Source: Candidatus Heimdallarchaeota archaeon
Lineage (GTDB): Archaea; Asgardarchaeota; Njordarchaeia; Njordarchaeales; JAMOTR01
Direction of reading: 5' to 3'
Length of the DNA stretch: 7,061 bases
Assembly: GCA_027068385.1 (NCBI GenBank)
Contig: JAMOTR010000035.1
Coordinates: 1 to 7,061 of the forward strand
The number at the start of each line of letters is the position of its first letter. Within the stretch, counting starts at the first letter, position 1. The translations under genes were made by a program, and so were the position numbers. Below the pieces are notes generated by a model. It was not told the DNA's origin and made no database searches. It saw only the letters and a program-made list of their open reading frames with translations. Positions 1-6,479 of this stretch are shown here, piece by piece.

Positions 1-272
1 TTCACCCGCCTAACTACGACCAGATAAGAAGTATCATTAGCGATGAACGACACGCTTTCCCGAGAAGAGGTGGAGGTAGAGGCGTCGACGATCACCGGGT
101 TTCCTATGTTACTACGGATTTCCGTCGCGTTCATAGAGTACACTAGTAGATCGACGTCGAGCGTGCTCGTCCCCATAAGGGTAAAGGTCACGTTCTCTCC
201 CGGTATCGTATGAACTAGGAAGGCGTACACCTTAGGGTCTCCGAGCTTCGAGCCGAAGGACATCGTGATGTT
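1..272 (-). other. Second PPC-like domain after the catalytic domain (partial)
   Basis: Residues about 545-634 (YAFLVHTIPGENVTFTL, DVDLLVY, STSTSS at 609-614, TSYLVVV) repeat the order of elements seen in the inserted domain: strand, VT-rich strand, D-x-D-L strand, STSTS-containing loop, closing strand. The position after the catalytic Ser domain is the usual place of PPC domains. The window edge cuts it, so it is unknown whether more domains, a membrane anchor or an S-layer-binding segment follow. Confidence 0.6.
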
Positions 273-1904
273 CGGCATCGAACCGTAGGTATACTCGTGA
301 AGCGCCAAGTTCATGATAGCCGGCAGATAAGTCATTCCCCGCCCTTCGATGCAATCCTTTCCGATGCGGTCTAACGTGGGCTGATTCGGGGCTTCGCTAT
401 TAGGGGGCGCGTCCTTCTGAGGTATGTAATAAGTCTCGTACGTTCCGGCTAATATGAAGTACTTCACTAGATAAGGATCGGATAGTCCGGCCGAGAATAG
501 TAGGGCCGCTATTCCGGATACCACGGGTGCCGCGAAGCTCGTGCCTATAGCAGCTGTGAGGTCGTTCGGGTATAGATCGTTAGGATATTCCTCATCACCG
601 TCGTTCGTGTCCGCACCGTCTATCCGTGCTCCCTTATATAGTCCTCCTCCTACGGCTAACACGTCGGGCTTTATGGTACTTATCTCTACGTTCGTGAGGT
701 TCCCTCTACTCGAGTAATAGGCCACGGTTCCGTATATCGTAGAAGCCCCTACTGCGAGAGACCGAGGGGACTCCGCGGGCGATCCTATCGTACCGTAGTT
801 CGGTCCTGAGTTTCCAGCCGCTACTACGGGTAATATACCGTAATCATTCACGAGTTTCTCCATAGCCGCGTCTAGAGCTAGATCCTGCGCTGTCGTTCCC
901 AAACTCAAATTAACGACGCGTATGTTATGAGACTGAGAGGCGTATATCGCGTGGTCGATACCGTCTAATATGTGCTCCGTATCCGTGCTTATTTGACCGC
1001 TCTCGAACACTTTTATCCCATATATTAAAGCACCTTGAGCGATCCCTCCCCCTAGGGGGACGTCCGTATGGAAAGACACGCTCAAGTACCGAGGGAAGCC
1101 GTATCCTGAGGATGAGGATGAGGTCACCGCGTATAAGTATAATACTCCTTCGCTTACCTCCCCGACCCGCACTTCCTTATGGGACGTAGAAGTGGACTGG
1201 TCGATGTAAATTTCCGCTCCTGAGGGGAACTTTATGTACAAGTCCATATCGTATCCGGGATCCTGATCGGACCGCGTGAGCGTGACATTAACCGTAGTAC
1301 TTTCGGGAATGTAAATGTAGAACGGATATCCGCTACCACCCTCCGGAGCCTCGCCCGTACTCGTGAAGTGCACGTCCCCAACGAGGGGCTTTCCCGCTAT
1401 CGTAGCGGATACTAGAGTCCCGTGTCCCACGGTATCGCGAGGACTAGAGAATTCCCCCCGAGCGTCATACCGGCCCACGATTTTACCCTGAAGTGACGGA
1501 TGAGTCGGATCTACCCCAGTATCTATTACGGCTACCGTAATCCCGGATCCGTTTACCTCCTCGGTCCGACCATAAGGGGCCACGCTAGGAGGAAGTCCCT
1601 CGCCTAAGTTGGCGGCATAGGAGTCGAGCGAGTATATGTGATTTAAGGAAGCTAAGTATTTGGTCCTCGCTACTTCGTTTATCACGCTTAGCTTCGGGCC
1701 CTTAAGTACGGTAAAGCCGAGAGCGTCGAAGTATTTTACGGCATACGGAGACTCTACGCGGCCCAATACGATTACGGTAATATTAGCACGATCCGGAATC
1801 TTAGATATTATCGACCAGTCGTAAGGGGTAAAATGGTCCACGGGCGACGTGACGTGTATAGTGGGGACGATGAAAAGGAACAAAAGTATTATCCGATACC
1901 TCAT
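1..1904 (-). CDS. Secreted subtilisin-like (S8, pyrolysin-type) serine protease, C-terminus cut by window edge
   Basis: The reading frame runs from an ATG at 1904 leftward and stays open to base 1 (634 residues seen). An in-frame TAG at 1925-1923 rules out a longer N-terminus. Residues 1-20 are a signal peptide (hydrophobic ILLFLFIVP). Residues 30-100 look like an I9-type propeptide. The catalytic triad is clear: D128 in VAVIDTGVD, H161 in VGHGT and S456 in GTSFAAP, with oxyanion N365 in AAGNSGP. The H-to-N distance of 204 residues is about twice that of plain subtilisins because a PPC-like domain is inserted (about 190-280). A second PPC-like domain follows the catalytic domain (about 545 on). 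Expected role: extracellular or cell-surface protein degradation. It carries 12 CGG codons (residues 4, 113, 145, 149, 211, 246, 272, 381, 427, 522, 615, 633), several at family Trp positions. It has only one TGG (residue 30). It is divergent from rnhB and so on a separate transcript. Confidence 0.94.
   Translation of the reverse strand, partial: MRYRIILLFLFIVPTIHVTSPVDHFTPYDWSIISKIPDRANITVIVLGRVESPYAVKYFDALGFTVLKGPKLSVINEVARTKYLASLNHIYSLDSYAANLGEGLPPSVAPYGRTEEVNGSGITVAVIDTGVDPTHPSLQGKIVGRYDARGEFSSPRDTVGHGTLVSATIAGKPLVGDVHFTSTGEAPEGGSGYPFYIYIPESTTVNVTLTRSDQDPGYDMDLYIKFPSGAEIYIDQSTSTSHKEVRVGEVSEGVLYLYAVTSSSSSGYGFPRYLSVSFHTDVPLGGGIAQGALIYGIKVFESGQISTDTEHILDGIDHAIYASQSHNIRVVNLSLGTTAQDLALDAAMEKLVNDYGILPVVAAGNSGPNYGTIGSPAESPRSLAVGASTIYGTVAYYSSRGNLTNVEISTIKPDVLAVGGGLYKGARIDGADTNDGDEEYPNDLYPNDLTAAIGTSFAAPVVSGIAALLFSAGLSDPYLVKYFILAGTYETYYIPQKDAPPNSEAPNQPTLDRIGKDCIEGRGMTYLPAIMNLALHEYTYGSMPNITMSFGSKLGDPKVYAFLVHTIPGENVTFTLMGTSTLDVDLLVYSMNATEIRSNIGNPVIVDASTSTSSRESVSFIANDTSYLVVVRRV
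1065..1337 (-). other. PPC-like beta-sandwich domain inserted between catalytic His and oxyanion Asn
   Basis: Residues about 190-280 of the protease match the bacterial/archaeal pre-peptidase C-terminal pattern: FYIYIP, then VTLT-CGG-SDQD, then YDMDLYI, then an STSTS run at 237-241, and a final strand VLYLYAV. In this family the core reads 'VTLTWSD...DLDLY', so CGG-211 fits Trp. After it, the catalytic domain resumes at GGGIAQGALIYGIKVF, which corresponds to the usual 'GVAPGAKI...KVL' strand. Insertions at this place are known in some large archaeal subtilases. The boundaries are estimates from motif reading. Confidence 0.7.
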
Positions 1905-1994
1905 GAGCGAGATAACACTACCCTAATTGATAAACTAAACATTCTTATCGCGTAAGAATATGATAAGATTTTCGCTTACGATTGATGGAAATTC
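1905..1994. promoter_or_regulatory. Divergent promoter region between the protease and rnhB
   Basis: This 90-base AT-rich gap separates two head-to-head genes. For the protease, a TATA-like stretch (minus strand GTTTAGTTTATC, plus coordinates 1929-1940) is centred about 30 bases from the ATG. That spacing suits an archaeal promoter giving a leaderless or near-leaderless transcript. For rnhB, GAATATGATAAG (1956-1967) is centred about 33 bases before its ATG. Neither start has a strong Shine-Dalgarno sequence, which fits leaderless transcripts. The TATA assignments are by eye and tentative. Confidence 0.5.
1941..1959. repeat. Perfect inverted repeat between the two divergent promoters (candidate operator)
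   Basis: ATTCTTA (1941-1947) and TAAGAAT (1953-1959) are exact 7-base inverted copies around TCGCG. The right arm overlaps the putative rnhB TATA element, and the left arm abuts the putative protease TATA element. Two overlapping alternative dyads also exist: CTTATC (1944-1949) with GATAAG (1962-1967), and CGTAAG (1951-1956) with CTTACG (1975-1980). A dimeric regulator here could affect both promoters. No specific regulator can be named. Confidence 0.45.
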
Positions 1995-2786
1995 ATGCGC
2001 GTGGTATACGTTGGGGTCGACGAAGCCGGAAGAGGAGCGGTAATAGGGCCTATGGTTATAGCGTTTGTAGCCGCCCCCGAGGAGCTCATAGAAGAGCTAA
2101 AGAAAATAGGCGTAAAAGATTCTAAGAAGCTCTCCCCAAAAAAGCGCGAGGAGATATTTAGTAAGTTACTCGACATCGTACATCGGAGCGTGAAGGTAAT
2201 ACCTCCAAAGGAGATCGATAATAGGAGCTTAGTGGCCGTCTCTATCGACGAGTTCGAACTCATAAAGATCTCTAACGGGTTATACGAGTTCCTCGATGAG
2301 ATCATAAAGGAACACTATAGTGACGAGACCGTGCTCTTTAAGGTGTTCGTGGACGCCCCCGGCTCTTATTCTAAGGATAATAGGAAGGAGTTCGCGTCGC
2401 GCGTGATACAAGATAAGCTCGCTCAGCTCATGAAGCGCTATCATAACGTGATCTTCGAAGTGGTTGTAGAACCCAAAGCCGACGATAAGTATCCTATCGT
2501 ATCCGCCGCCTCGATAATCGCTAAAGTATCTAGGGATAAAATGGTCGAAGAGCTAAAGAGGAAGATAGGAGAGGACTTCGGCTCTGGGTATCCTAGCGAT
2601 CCTAAAACGGTAAGCTTCTTAGAAAGACTAGAGGGGGAGGAGCGGCCTGATTATATAAGATCATCCCGGGCGACCGCGCAGAAGATAAAGAAGGGTAAGA
2701 AGTCCTTCTTGGAGAGGTTCTTAGAGGAAGACCGAAATATGATGTTACTCGCATATTTTTATGCGTATAGGGGAGCAGAACGGTGA
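1995..2786 (+). CDS. rnhB: Ribonuclease HII
   Basis: Cytosolic enzyme that cuts the RNA strand of RNA-DNA hybrids and removes Okazaki primer remnants and misincorporated ribonucleotides. The family signature is complete: VGVDEAGRG near the N-terminus (D9, E10), VKDSKKLS at 40-47, VFVDAPG with D120, and KADDKYPIVSAASIIAK with D163, giving the D-E-D-D metal site. The G-S-G-Y-P-S-D-P-K-T loop carries the conserved Tyr (Y189). The sequence IRSS-CGG-AT (CGG-225) is where archaeal and bacterial enzymes have 'R-x-S-W-x-T', so CGG fits Trp. At 263 residues it is some 30-50 longer than usual. The extra C-terminal tail contains KSFLERFL (236-243), a loose PCNA-binding (PIP)-like motif. The last sense codon is also CGG. 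Its tail overlaps the next gene by 26 nt, suggesting cotranscription. Confidence 0.97.
   Translation: MRVVYVGVDEAGRGAVIGPMVIAFVAAPEELIEELKKIGVKDSKKLSPKKREEIFSKLLDIVHRSVKVIPPKEIDNRSLVAVSIDEFELIKISNGLYEFLDEIIKEHYSDETVLFKVFVDAPGSYSKDNRKEFASRVIQDKLAQLMKRYHNVIFEVVVEPKADDKYPIVSAASIIAKVSRDKMVEELKRKIGEDFGSGYPSDPKTVSFLERLEGEERPDYIRSSRATAQKIKKGKKSFLERFLEEDRNMMLLAYFYAYRGAER
2750..2765 (+). repeat. Inverted repeat covering the alpha-subunit start codon
   Basis: CGCATA (2750-2755), TTTT, TATGCG (2760-2765) forms a perfect 6-bp stem with a 4-base loop. The ATG at 2761-2763 lies in the right arm. In RNA it would hide the start codon in a short hairpin. In DNA it is a small palindrome. The element lies inside the rnhB reading frame, so coding constraint may also explain it. 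A role in translational coupling is inference. Confidence 0.35.
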
Positions 2787-4179
2787 AGAGGTATCCATCA
2801 CGTTCGAAGGGAAAAAACTCACGGCATACGCGGGGGAGCCGATAGCCATAGGTTTGCTCGCGAACGGAATACGTCGGTTATCAATAAGCATGGGGGGTAG
2901 GAAGAGAGGCGCTTTTTACGTCGGTCCCGCTCCCGTAGAGGTTAACGGAAGAAAGCGGGTGGACTCTCGTAAGGAGCCGATCTCTGAGGGTATGAACATA
3001 CGTCGCGGGAGGTACGATGATTATAATAAGGAGCCGGAGACGTACAGGACTTCCATAGAGCGTCGTTACTATGAGGTGATCATCGTAGGAGGAGGGCCCG
3101 CTGGCATAGGTGCGGCTCAAGAGATAAGCGGAGTAGTGCCGACGGCCTTAATAGAGAAGGAGGAACTAGGGGGTCGGGCGAAGATAAGGGAGGACGAGTT
3201 CTTCGAAAGCATATCTCTTAATCGTCTGGGCGACGTATACGAGAGGACCACAGCCTTAGGCGTCTTCTATAAGGGAGAATACGTACTAGTGCCGGCCGTA
3301 CAAGGAAGAAAGCTCATAGAGTTCTACGCTAAGCGCGTGATACTCGCGACGGGAAGCGTGGCGGGGACGATGGTGTTCGAGAACAACGACATGCCCGGAA
3401 TCTTCCGCGTCGATAGCGCCCTAAAGGCTATCACACTCTATAAGGTAGCGCCGGGAGAACGCATAATACTCACGGGAAGGACTCCTGAGCTCATCGACGG
3501 TATACTAAGGAAGTATGGGCTCGATTACCTCTACGTCCCTAGAGTTAAGAGGGTAGAAGGGGAAGAAGGAGTAGAGCGCGTGTACGATTTCGAAGGAAAC
3601 GTTTATGAAGCCGATGCCGTGATCGTGAGCGACGGTAAGTATCCGGACATTAACCCGAGCACGCAGGCTGGGGCGAGTGTAAGGTATTCGGACGGCTTCC
3701 TCTATCCGGAGACGGACGAAAAGTGTAGGATAAACGAGTTCGTCTACATAGCCGGGTCCGCTCGGAGACCGTTTAAGGAGCACAGGAGCTCTTATTATCA
3801 CGGACGCATGGTGGGATCGTTCGTACTCGAGGACTTAGGGTATGAGGCGGACGGAAGGAAGTATGAAGAATACGTGGGAGAATACTATCGTTACGATCTA
3901 GGTAATATTCCCATCGAGAAGCTAAATCACGACGAGTCGTTCGTGTGCGGGTGCGATGTAACGCTCAAGAAGGTACTAGAGCCTATACGCTTAGGATATC
4001 ATGAGCTTCAAATAATTAAGCGCCTATCGCATGTGGCGATGGGCTTCTGTCAGGGACGCTATTGCCTCATGCACGTGGTAAGGCTCCTACATCAGCTTAC
4101 GGGCAAGGATCCTAACGAGATGGACATACCTTCGGGAAGGCCTCCGTTGTGGAACGTGAAGATGGGTATATTGGGGTGA
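2761..4179 (+). CDS. Dye-linked L-proline dehydrogenase (PDH1-type) alpha subunit; SoxA/HcnA-like NAD(P)H-type flavoprotein
   Basis: This 472-residue protein has the layout of the PDH1 alpha subunit of Pyrococcus (about 490 residues) and of heterotetrameric sarcosine oxidase/HcnA relatives. Residues 11-85 match the small N-terminal ferredoxin-like domain (VSITFEGKKLTAYAGEPIA) but lack all four of its cluster cysteines. A Rossmann flavin/nucleotide fold follows (VIIVGGGPAGIGAA, 106-119), with ATGS at 196-199 and NNDMPGIF at 208-215. The C-terminus has a BFD-like cysteine set, C396-x-C398 and C430-x4-C435 (CQGRYC), likely binding iron or a 2Fe-2S cluster. Pyrococcus PDH1 is reported to contain FAD, FMN, ATP and Fe. 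CGG-39 in the 'LANGI-R-CGG-L' segment falls where the Pyrococcus protein, as I recall it, has Trp. ATG 2761 is the only ATG after an in-frame TGA at 2740-2742. Its partner is the next gene, 5 nt away. Confidence 0.9.
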   Translation: MRIGEQNGEEVSITFEGKKLTAYAGEPIAIGLLANGIRRLSISMGGRKRGAFYVGPAPVEVNGRKRVDSRKEPISEGMNIRRGRYDDYNKEPETYRTSIERRYYEVIIVGGGPAGIGAAQEISGVVPTALIEKEELGGRAKIREDEFFESISLNRLGDVYERTTALGVFYKGEYVLVPAVQGRKLIEFYAKRVILATGSVAGTMVFENNDMPGIFRVDSALKAITLYKVAPGERIILTGRTPELIDGILRKYGLDYLYVPRVKRVEGEEGVERVYDFEGNVYEADAVIVSDGKYPDINPSTQAGASVRYSDGFLYPETDEKCRINEFVYIAGSARRPFKEHRSSYYHGRMVGSFVLEDLGYEADGRKYEEYVGEYYRYDLGNIPIEKLNHDESFVCGCDVTLKKVLEPIRLGYHELQIIKRLSHVAMGFCQGRYCLMHVVRLLHQLTGKDPNEMDIPSGRPPLWNVKMGILG

Positions 4180-4180
4180 T
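4173..4180 (+). promoter_or_regulatory. Shine-Dalgarno sequence of the beta subunit, overlapping the alpha stop codon
   Basis: GGGGTGAT contains GGTGAT (4175-4180), a good match to the archaeal anti-Shine-Dalgarno, four bases before ATG 4185. It spans the alpha stop TGA (4177-4179). This decides the beta start in favour of 4185 over the ATG at 4179 (TGATG overlap) and the upstream ATG at 4149, and suggests translational coupling of the two subunits. It is the only clear Shine-Dalgarno I see in the window. Confidence 0.65.
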
Positions 4181-4184
4181 GTGT

Positions 4185-5339
4185 ATGAAGGCGGATATCG
4201 TAGTAATAGGTGGAGGAATCGTAGGGGTACTTATAGCTCATGAGTTAGCGAGGCGCGGTGAGGACGTTCTTATAGTCGAAAAGAGGTACTTAGGAAGCGG
4301 ATCTACGTTTAGATGCGGCACAGGAATACGTCAACAGTTCACGGACGAGGCGAACGTGAGGATGATGAAGCGTGCCGTCGAACTCCGGAAGAAGTATCAC
4401 GAGGCATACGGGTTCCCGTTTAAACAATCCGGATACCTCTTCCTTTGGTATACCGAAGAGGAAGTAGAATACATTAAGAAAGCCGTGAAGCTACAGAATT
4501 CCTTAGGCGTCCCCACGCGTCTTATATCTCCGGACGAAGCTAAGGAGATCGTACCGCTGTTAGACGTATCAGAGGTGATCGCGGCCACGCGGAACCCGAC
4601 GGACGCAAAGGCCTCCCCGTTCTATGCTTTAGCCTCCTTCGCTAAGGCCGCTAGGGAAATGGGGGCGAGGATAATGGAATACACCGAAGTGATCGGGATA
4701 AAGAGGAAGGGGAGCTCGATAGATAAGGTCATAACTACGCGCGGTGAGATCTCTACGGGTATAGTCGTGAACGCCACGAACGCTCGGGCGAAGCTCATTA
4801 ACGCGATGGCGGGCGTTCCCATAGAGATACCTATAGAGCCATATAAGCACCAGAGCGTGATCACACAACCGATCAAGGGGGGAACGATAAACCCGATGGT
4901 GATATCGTTAAGGTACCATCACGCTTATCTAACTCAGACCGCTCACGGGGGAGTAATCGGAGGAGTGGGGGTGGAGGAAGGCCCCACGTATGACCTCACT
5001 CCGACGTATGAGTTCTTACGTGCCGTAAGCGAAGCGTTTACTAAGATCATACCCGCGCTAAGAAACCTTCGCATACTACGCATACGGGCGGGATTCTACG
5101 CTAAGACTCCAGATAGTAATCCGGCTATAGGGAGGATTAAGGAAATCGACGAGTTCTACATAGCCGCTGGATTCTCGGGGCACGGATTCATGATGGCCCC
5201 ATCCGTAGCCGAAGCCGTCGCGGATATTATCACTAAAGGGTCCACGTCTCTCCCGATAGATCGGTATGATCCTTACCGTTTCGAGCGTGGAGAGCTTAGG
5301 TCGAAGGCCCTACAAATGGGGCGAAATAGTTTTTATTAA
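4185..5339 (+). CDS. Dye-linked L-proline dehydrogenase (PDH1-type) beta subunit; DAO/SoxB-family FAD amino acid dehydrogenase
   Basis: This is the catalytic subunit. It belongs to the D-amino-acid-oxidase (DAO) fold family and in PDH1 oxidises L-proline to pyrroline-5-carboxylate, passing electrons through the alpha subunit to an acceptor. The 384 residues compare with about 382 in Pyrococcus. Features: FAD Rossmann motif IVVIGGGIVG (G9, G11, G14), E32 at the end of strand 2, GSGSTFRCGTGIRQQF (37-52), PIEPYKHQ (217-223) and GFSGHGFMMAP (339-349), then the tail YDPYRFERGEL. All five CGG codons (68, 136, 201, 301, 360) fall where the Pyrococcus protein, as I recall it, has Trp. For example, 'NA-CGG-A' matches the DAO-family 'NAxAWA' motif and 'CGG-AGFYAKTPD' matches 'WAGYY..TPD'. 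The start was chosen at 4185 by its Shine-Dalgarno and N-terminal fit. ATG 4179 would add two residues. Sarcosine or a related secondary amine is an alternative substrate. Confidence 0.93.
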   Translation: MKADIVVIGGGIVGVLIAHELARRGEDVLIVEKRYLGSGSTFRCGTGIRQQFTDEANVRMMKRAVELRKKYHEAYGFPFKQSGYLFLWYTEEEVEYIKKAVKLQNSLGVPTRLISPDEAKEIVPLLDVSEVIAATRNPTDAKASPFYALASFAKAAREMGARIMEYTEVIGIKRKGSSIDKVITTRGEISTGIVVNATNARAKLINAMAGVPIEIPIEPYKHQSVITQPIKGGTINPMVISLRYHHAYLTQTAHGGVIGGVGVEEGPTYDLTPTYEFLRAVSEAFTKIIPALRNLRILRIRAGFYAKTPDSNPAIGRIKEIDEFYIAAGFSGHGFMMAPSVAEAVADIITKGSTSLPIDRYDPYRFERGELRSKALQMGRNSFY

Positions 5340-5340
5340 T
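5330..5340 (+). promoter_or_regulatory. Candidate internal promoter (TATA-like) for the MFS transporter gene
   Basis: TTTTTATTAAT lies at the very end of the beta gene, centred about 27 bases before the MFS ATG at 5362. That is the usual archaeal TATA-to-start distance for a leaderless transcript, and no Shine-Dalgarno precedes that ATG. The surrounding T-runs (5330-5345 and 5355-5361) could also act as a weak intrinsic archaeal terminator after the dehydrogenase. Either role is tentative. Confidence 0.4.
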
Positions 5341-5361
5341 TCTTTTAATGAGCTTTGTTTT

Positions 5362-6474
5362 ATGTCATACAAGCGCATCTCGGCCGTTTATGCCGTCGAT
5401 ACGTTTTTATTTACCCCGTTTCGGACCTTCGCCTCATTGTACTTTCTTAAACGTATGGACGCGATCCTAGTGGGCAAACTGTTTACTCTCTCGAACGTAG
5501 GCCGGATGATAGGTACCGCAATAGCCGGCCCGTTAGTAGATAGAATCGGAAGAAAAACCGTTATGCTCGTATTTTACGTGGCTTCGATACTCGTATTCCC
5601 GTTAGTGTTCCTGAATCCGCGGCTCTTTTATCCTCTCGCTTCATGCCTCCGTTCCGTATACAATGTAGCCGGTGAGGTAATGATATACGAAGGGGTTCCC
5701 GAGGAGGAGCCGAAGGCCTTCGGATACGCTCTGAGCTTATCTTTCTCAGACGTATCATACATAGCTTCTTTATTAGGATACTCTTACCTCTACGATAACT
5801 CCGTGGACGGAATAGTAAACCGGACTAAGATTTTCTTTATACCGGCCGCGATACTCGGGGCCGCGTTAATAATGAGCGCACGCGTGCCCGATATAAAGGC
5901 CAAGAGGAGCGTAAGATACCTAGAGATACTATCGGACAAGAGGGTCTTAACTTACCTCGCGTTAGTCTCCGCGTATCGGCTGTTCGCTCCGTTTATATTC
6001 ATATTCGGAGTTCCTATATTATACTATAAGGGCCTCACCGTGCGCGACATTTCGATCATCCTCTCGATTACCGCGTTTATAGAGATCTTCCTTTCTCCCA
6101 TAGCCTCAAAGTCCGCGTCCATCACCACGCTGTACTTCATAGGACAAGTGATGCGCATGGGAGCGCGGGCGTGTGTGCCGTTCGTTCACGATAGGATCAT
6201 CCTAATGGGCCTTTATACCCTCAGCGTACTCGCTTATAGCCTCATAGGACCTTCAGGTGAAACCATAGACGCTTCGATATTTCCGGACGAGGCGCGCGGT
6301 TCCGGCATTTCACTAATACGGCTCTCCACGACCTTAACTTATACCTTAGGATCTTATATTGCCGGATACTTATACGAATACTTCGGGGCCATCTCGTTAA
6401 CGTTCATAGCGATCATACTCTTAACTATGGGCGCTTCGATCGCGCGGTACGTGAGAAAAACCCGGAAAATATAA
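5362..6474 (+). CDS. Major facilitator superfamily (MFS) transporter
   Basis: This is a polytopic membrane protein of 370 residues, with about 10-12 helices in two halves and a charged central loop (about 174-196). MFS motif A sits between helices 2 and 3 as GPLVDRIGRK (56-65), with both Arg encoded by AGA. The second half has the familiar PDEARGSGISL...TLGSYIAGYLYEYFG ending of MFS helix 11. At 370 residues it is at the short end for the family. Nine CGG codons (21, 48, 87, 154, 206, 269, 320, 362, 368) occur, several inside predicted helices, where Trp is far easier to accept than Arg. ATG 5362 was chosen because an earlier in-frame start (5266) would read through the beta coding region. 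The substrate is unknown; being next to an amino acid dehydrogenase, proline, another amine or a product is a reasonable guess only. Confidence 0.85.
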   Translation: MSYKRISAVYAVDTFLFTPFRTFASLYFLKRMDAILVGKLFTLSNVGRMIGTAIAGPLVDRIGRKTVMLVFYVASILVFPLVFLNPRLFYPLASCLRSVYNVAGEVMIYEGVPEEEPKAFGYALSLSFSDVSYIASLLGYSYLYDNSVDGIVNRTKIFFIPAAILGAALIMSARVPDIKAKRSVRYLEILSDKRVLTYLALVSAYRLFAPFIFIFGVPILYYKGLTVRDISIILSITAFIEIFLSPIASKSASITTLYFIGQVMRMGARACVPFVHDRIILMGLYTLSVLAYSLIGPSGETIDASIFPDEARGSGISLIRLSTTLTYTLGSYIAGYLYEYFGAISLTFIAIILLTMGASIARYVRKTRKI

Positions 6475-6479
6475 CGTCC

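Noticed and set aside
2881..3120. Minus-strand open frames inside the alpha, beta and MFS genes
   Set aside because: They lie wholly within genes with clear family motifs, have no recognisable domain and no promoter or ribosome site. They are shadow frames.
4149..4184. Upstream in-frame ATG (4149) and ATG 4179 as beta-subunit starts
   Set aside because: 4149 lies deep in the alpha reading frame and adds 12 residues ahead of the Rossmann strand with no family support. 4179 leaves no space after its Shine-Dalgarno sequence. 4185 has good spacing and the expected N-terminus.
4386..5264. Trp-to-Arg changes as random mutation or pseudogene decay
   Set aside because: All reading frames are intact, catalytic motifs are conserved, and the changes are confined to one codon (CGG) across six unrelated genes. 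Decay would hit other positions and codons too.
5266..5361. Longer MFS reading frame from 5266
   Set aside because: It overlaps the conserved end of the beta subunit in another frame and adds 32 residues unlike an MFS N-terminus. ATG 5362 starts right before the first helix.
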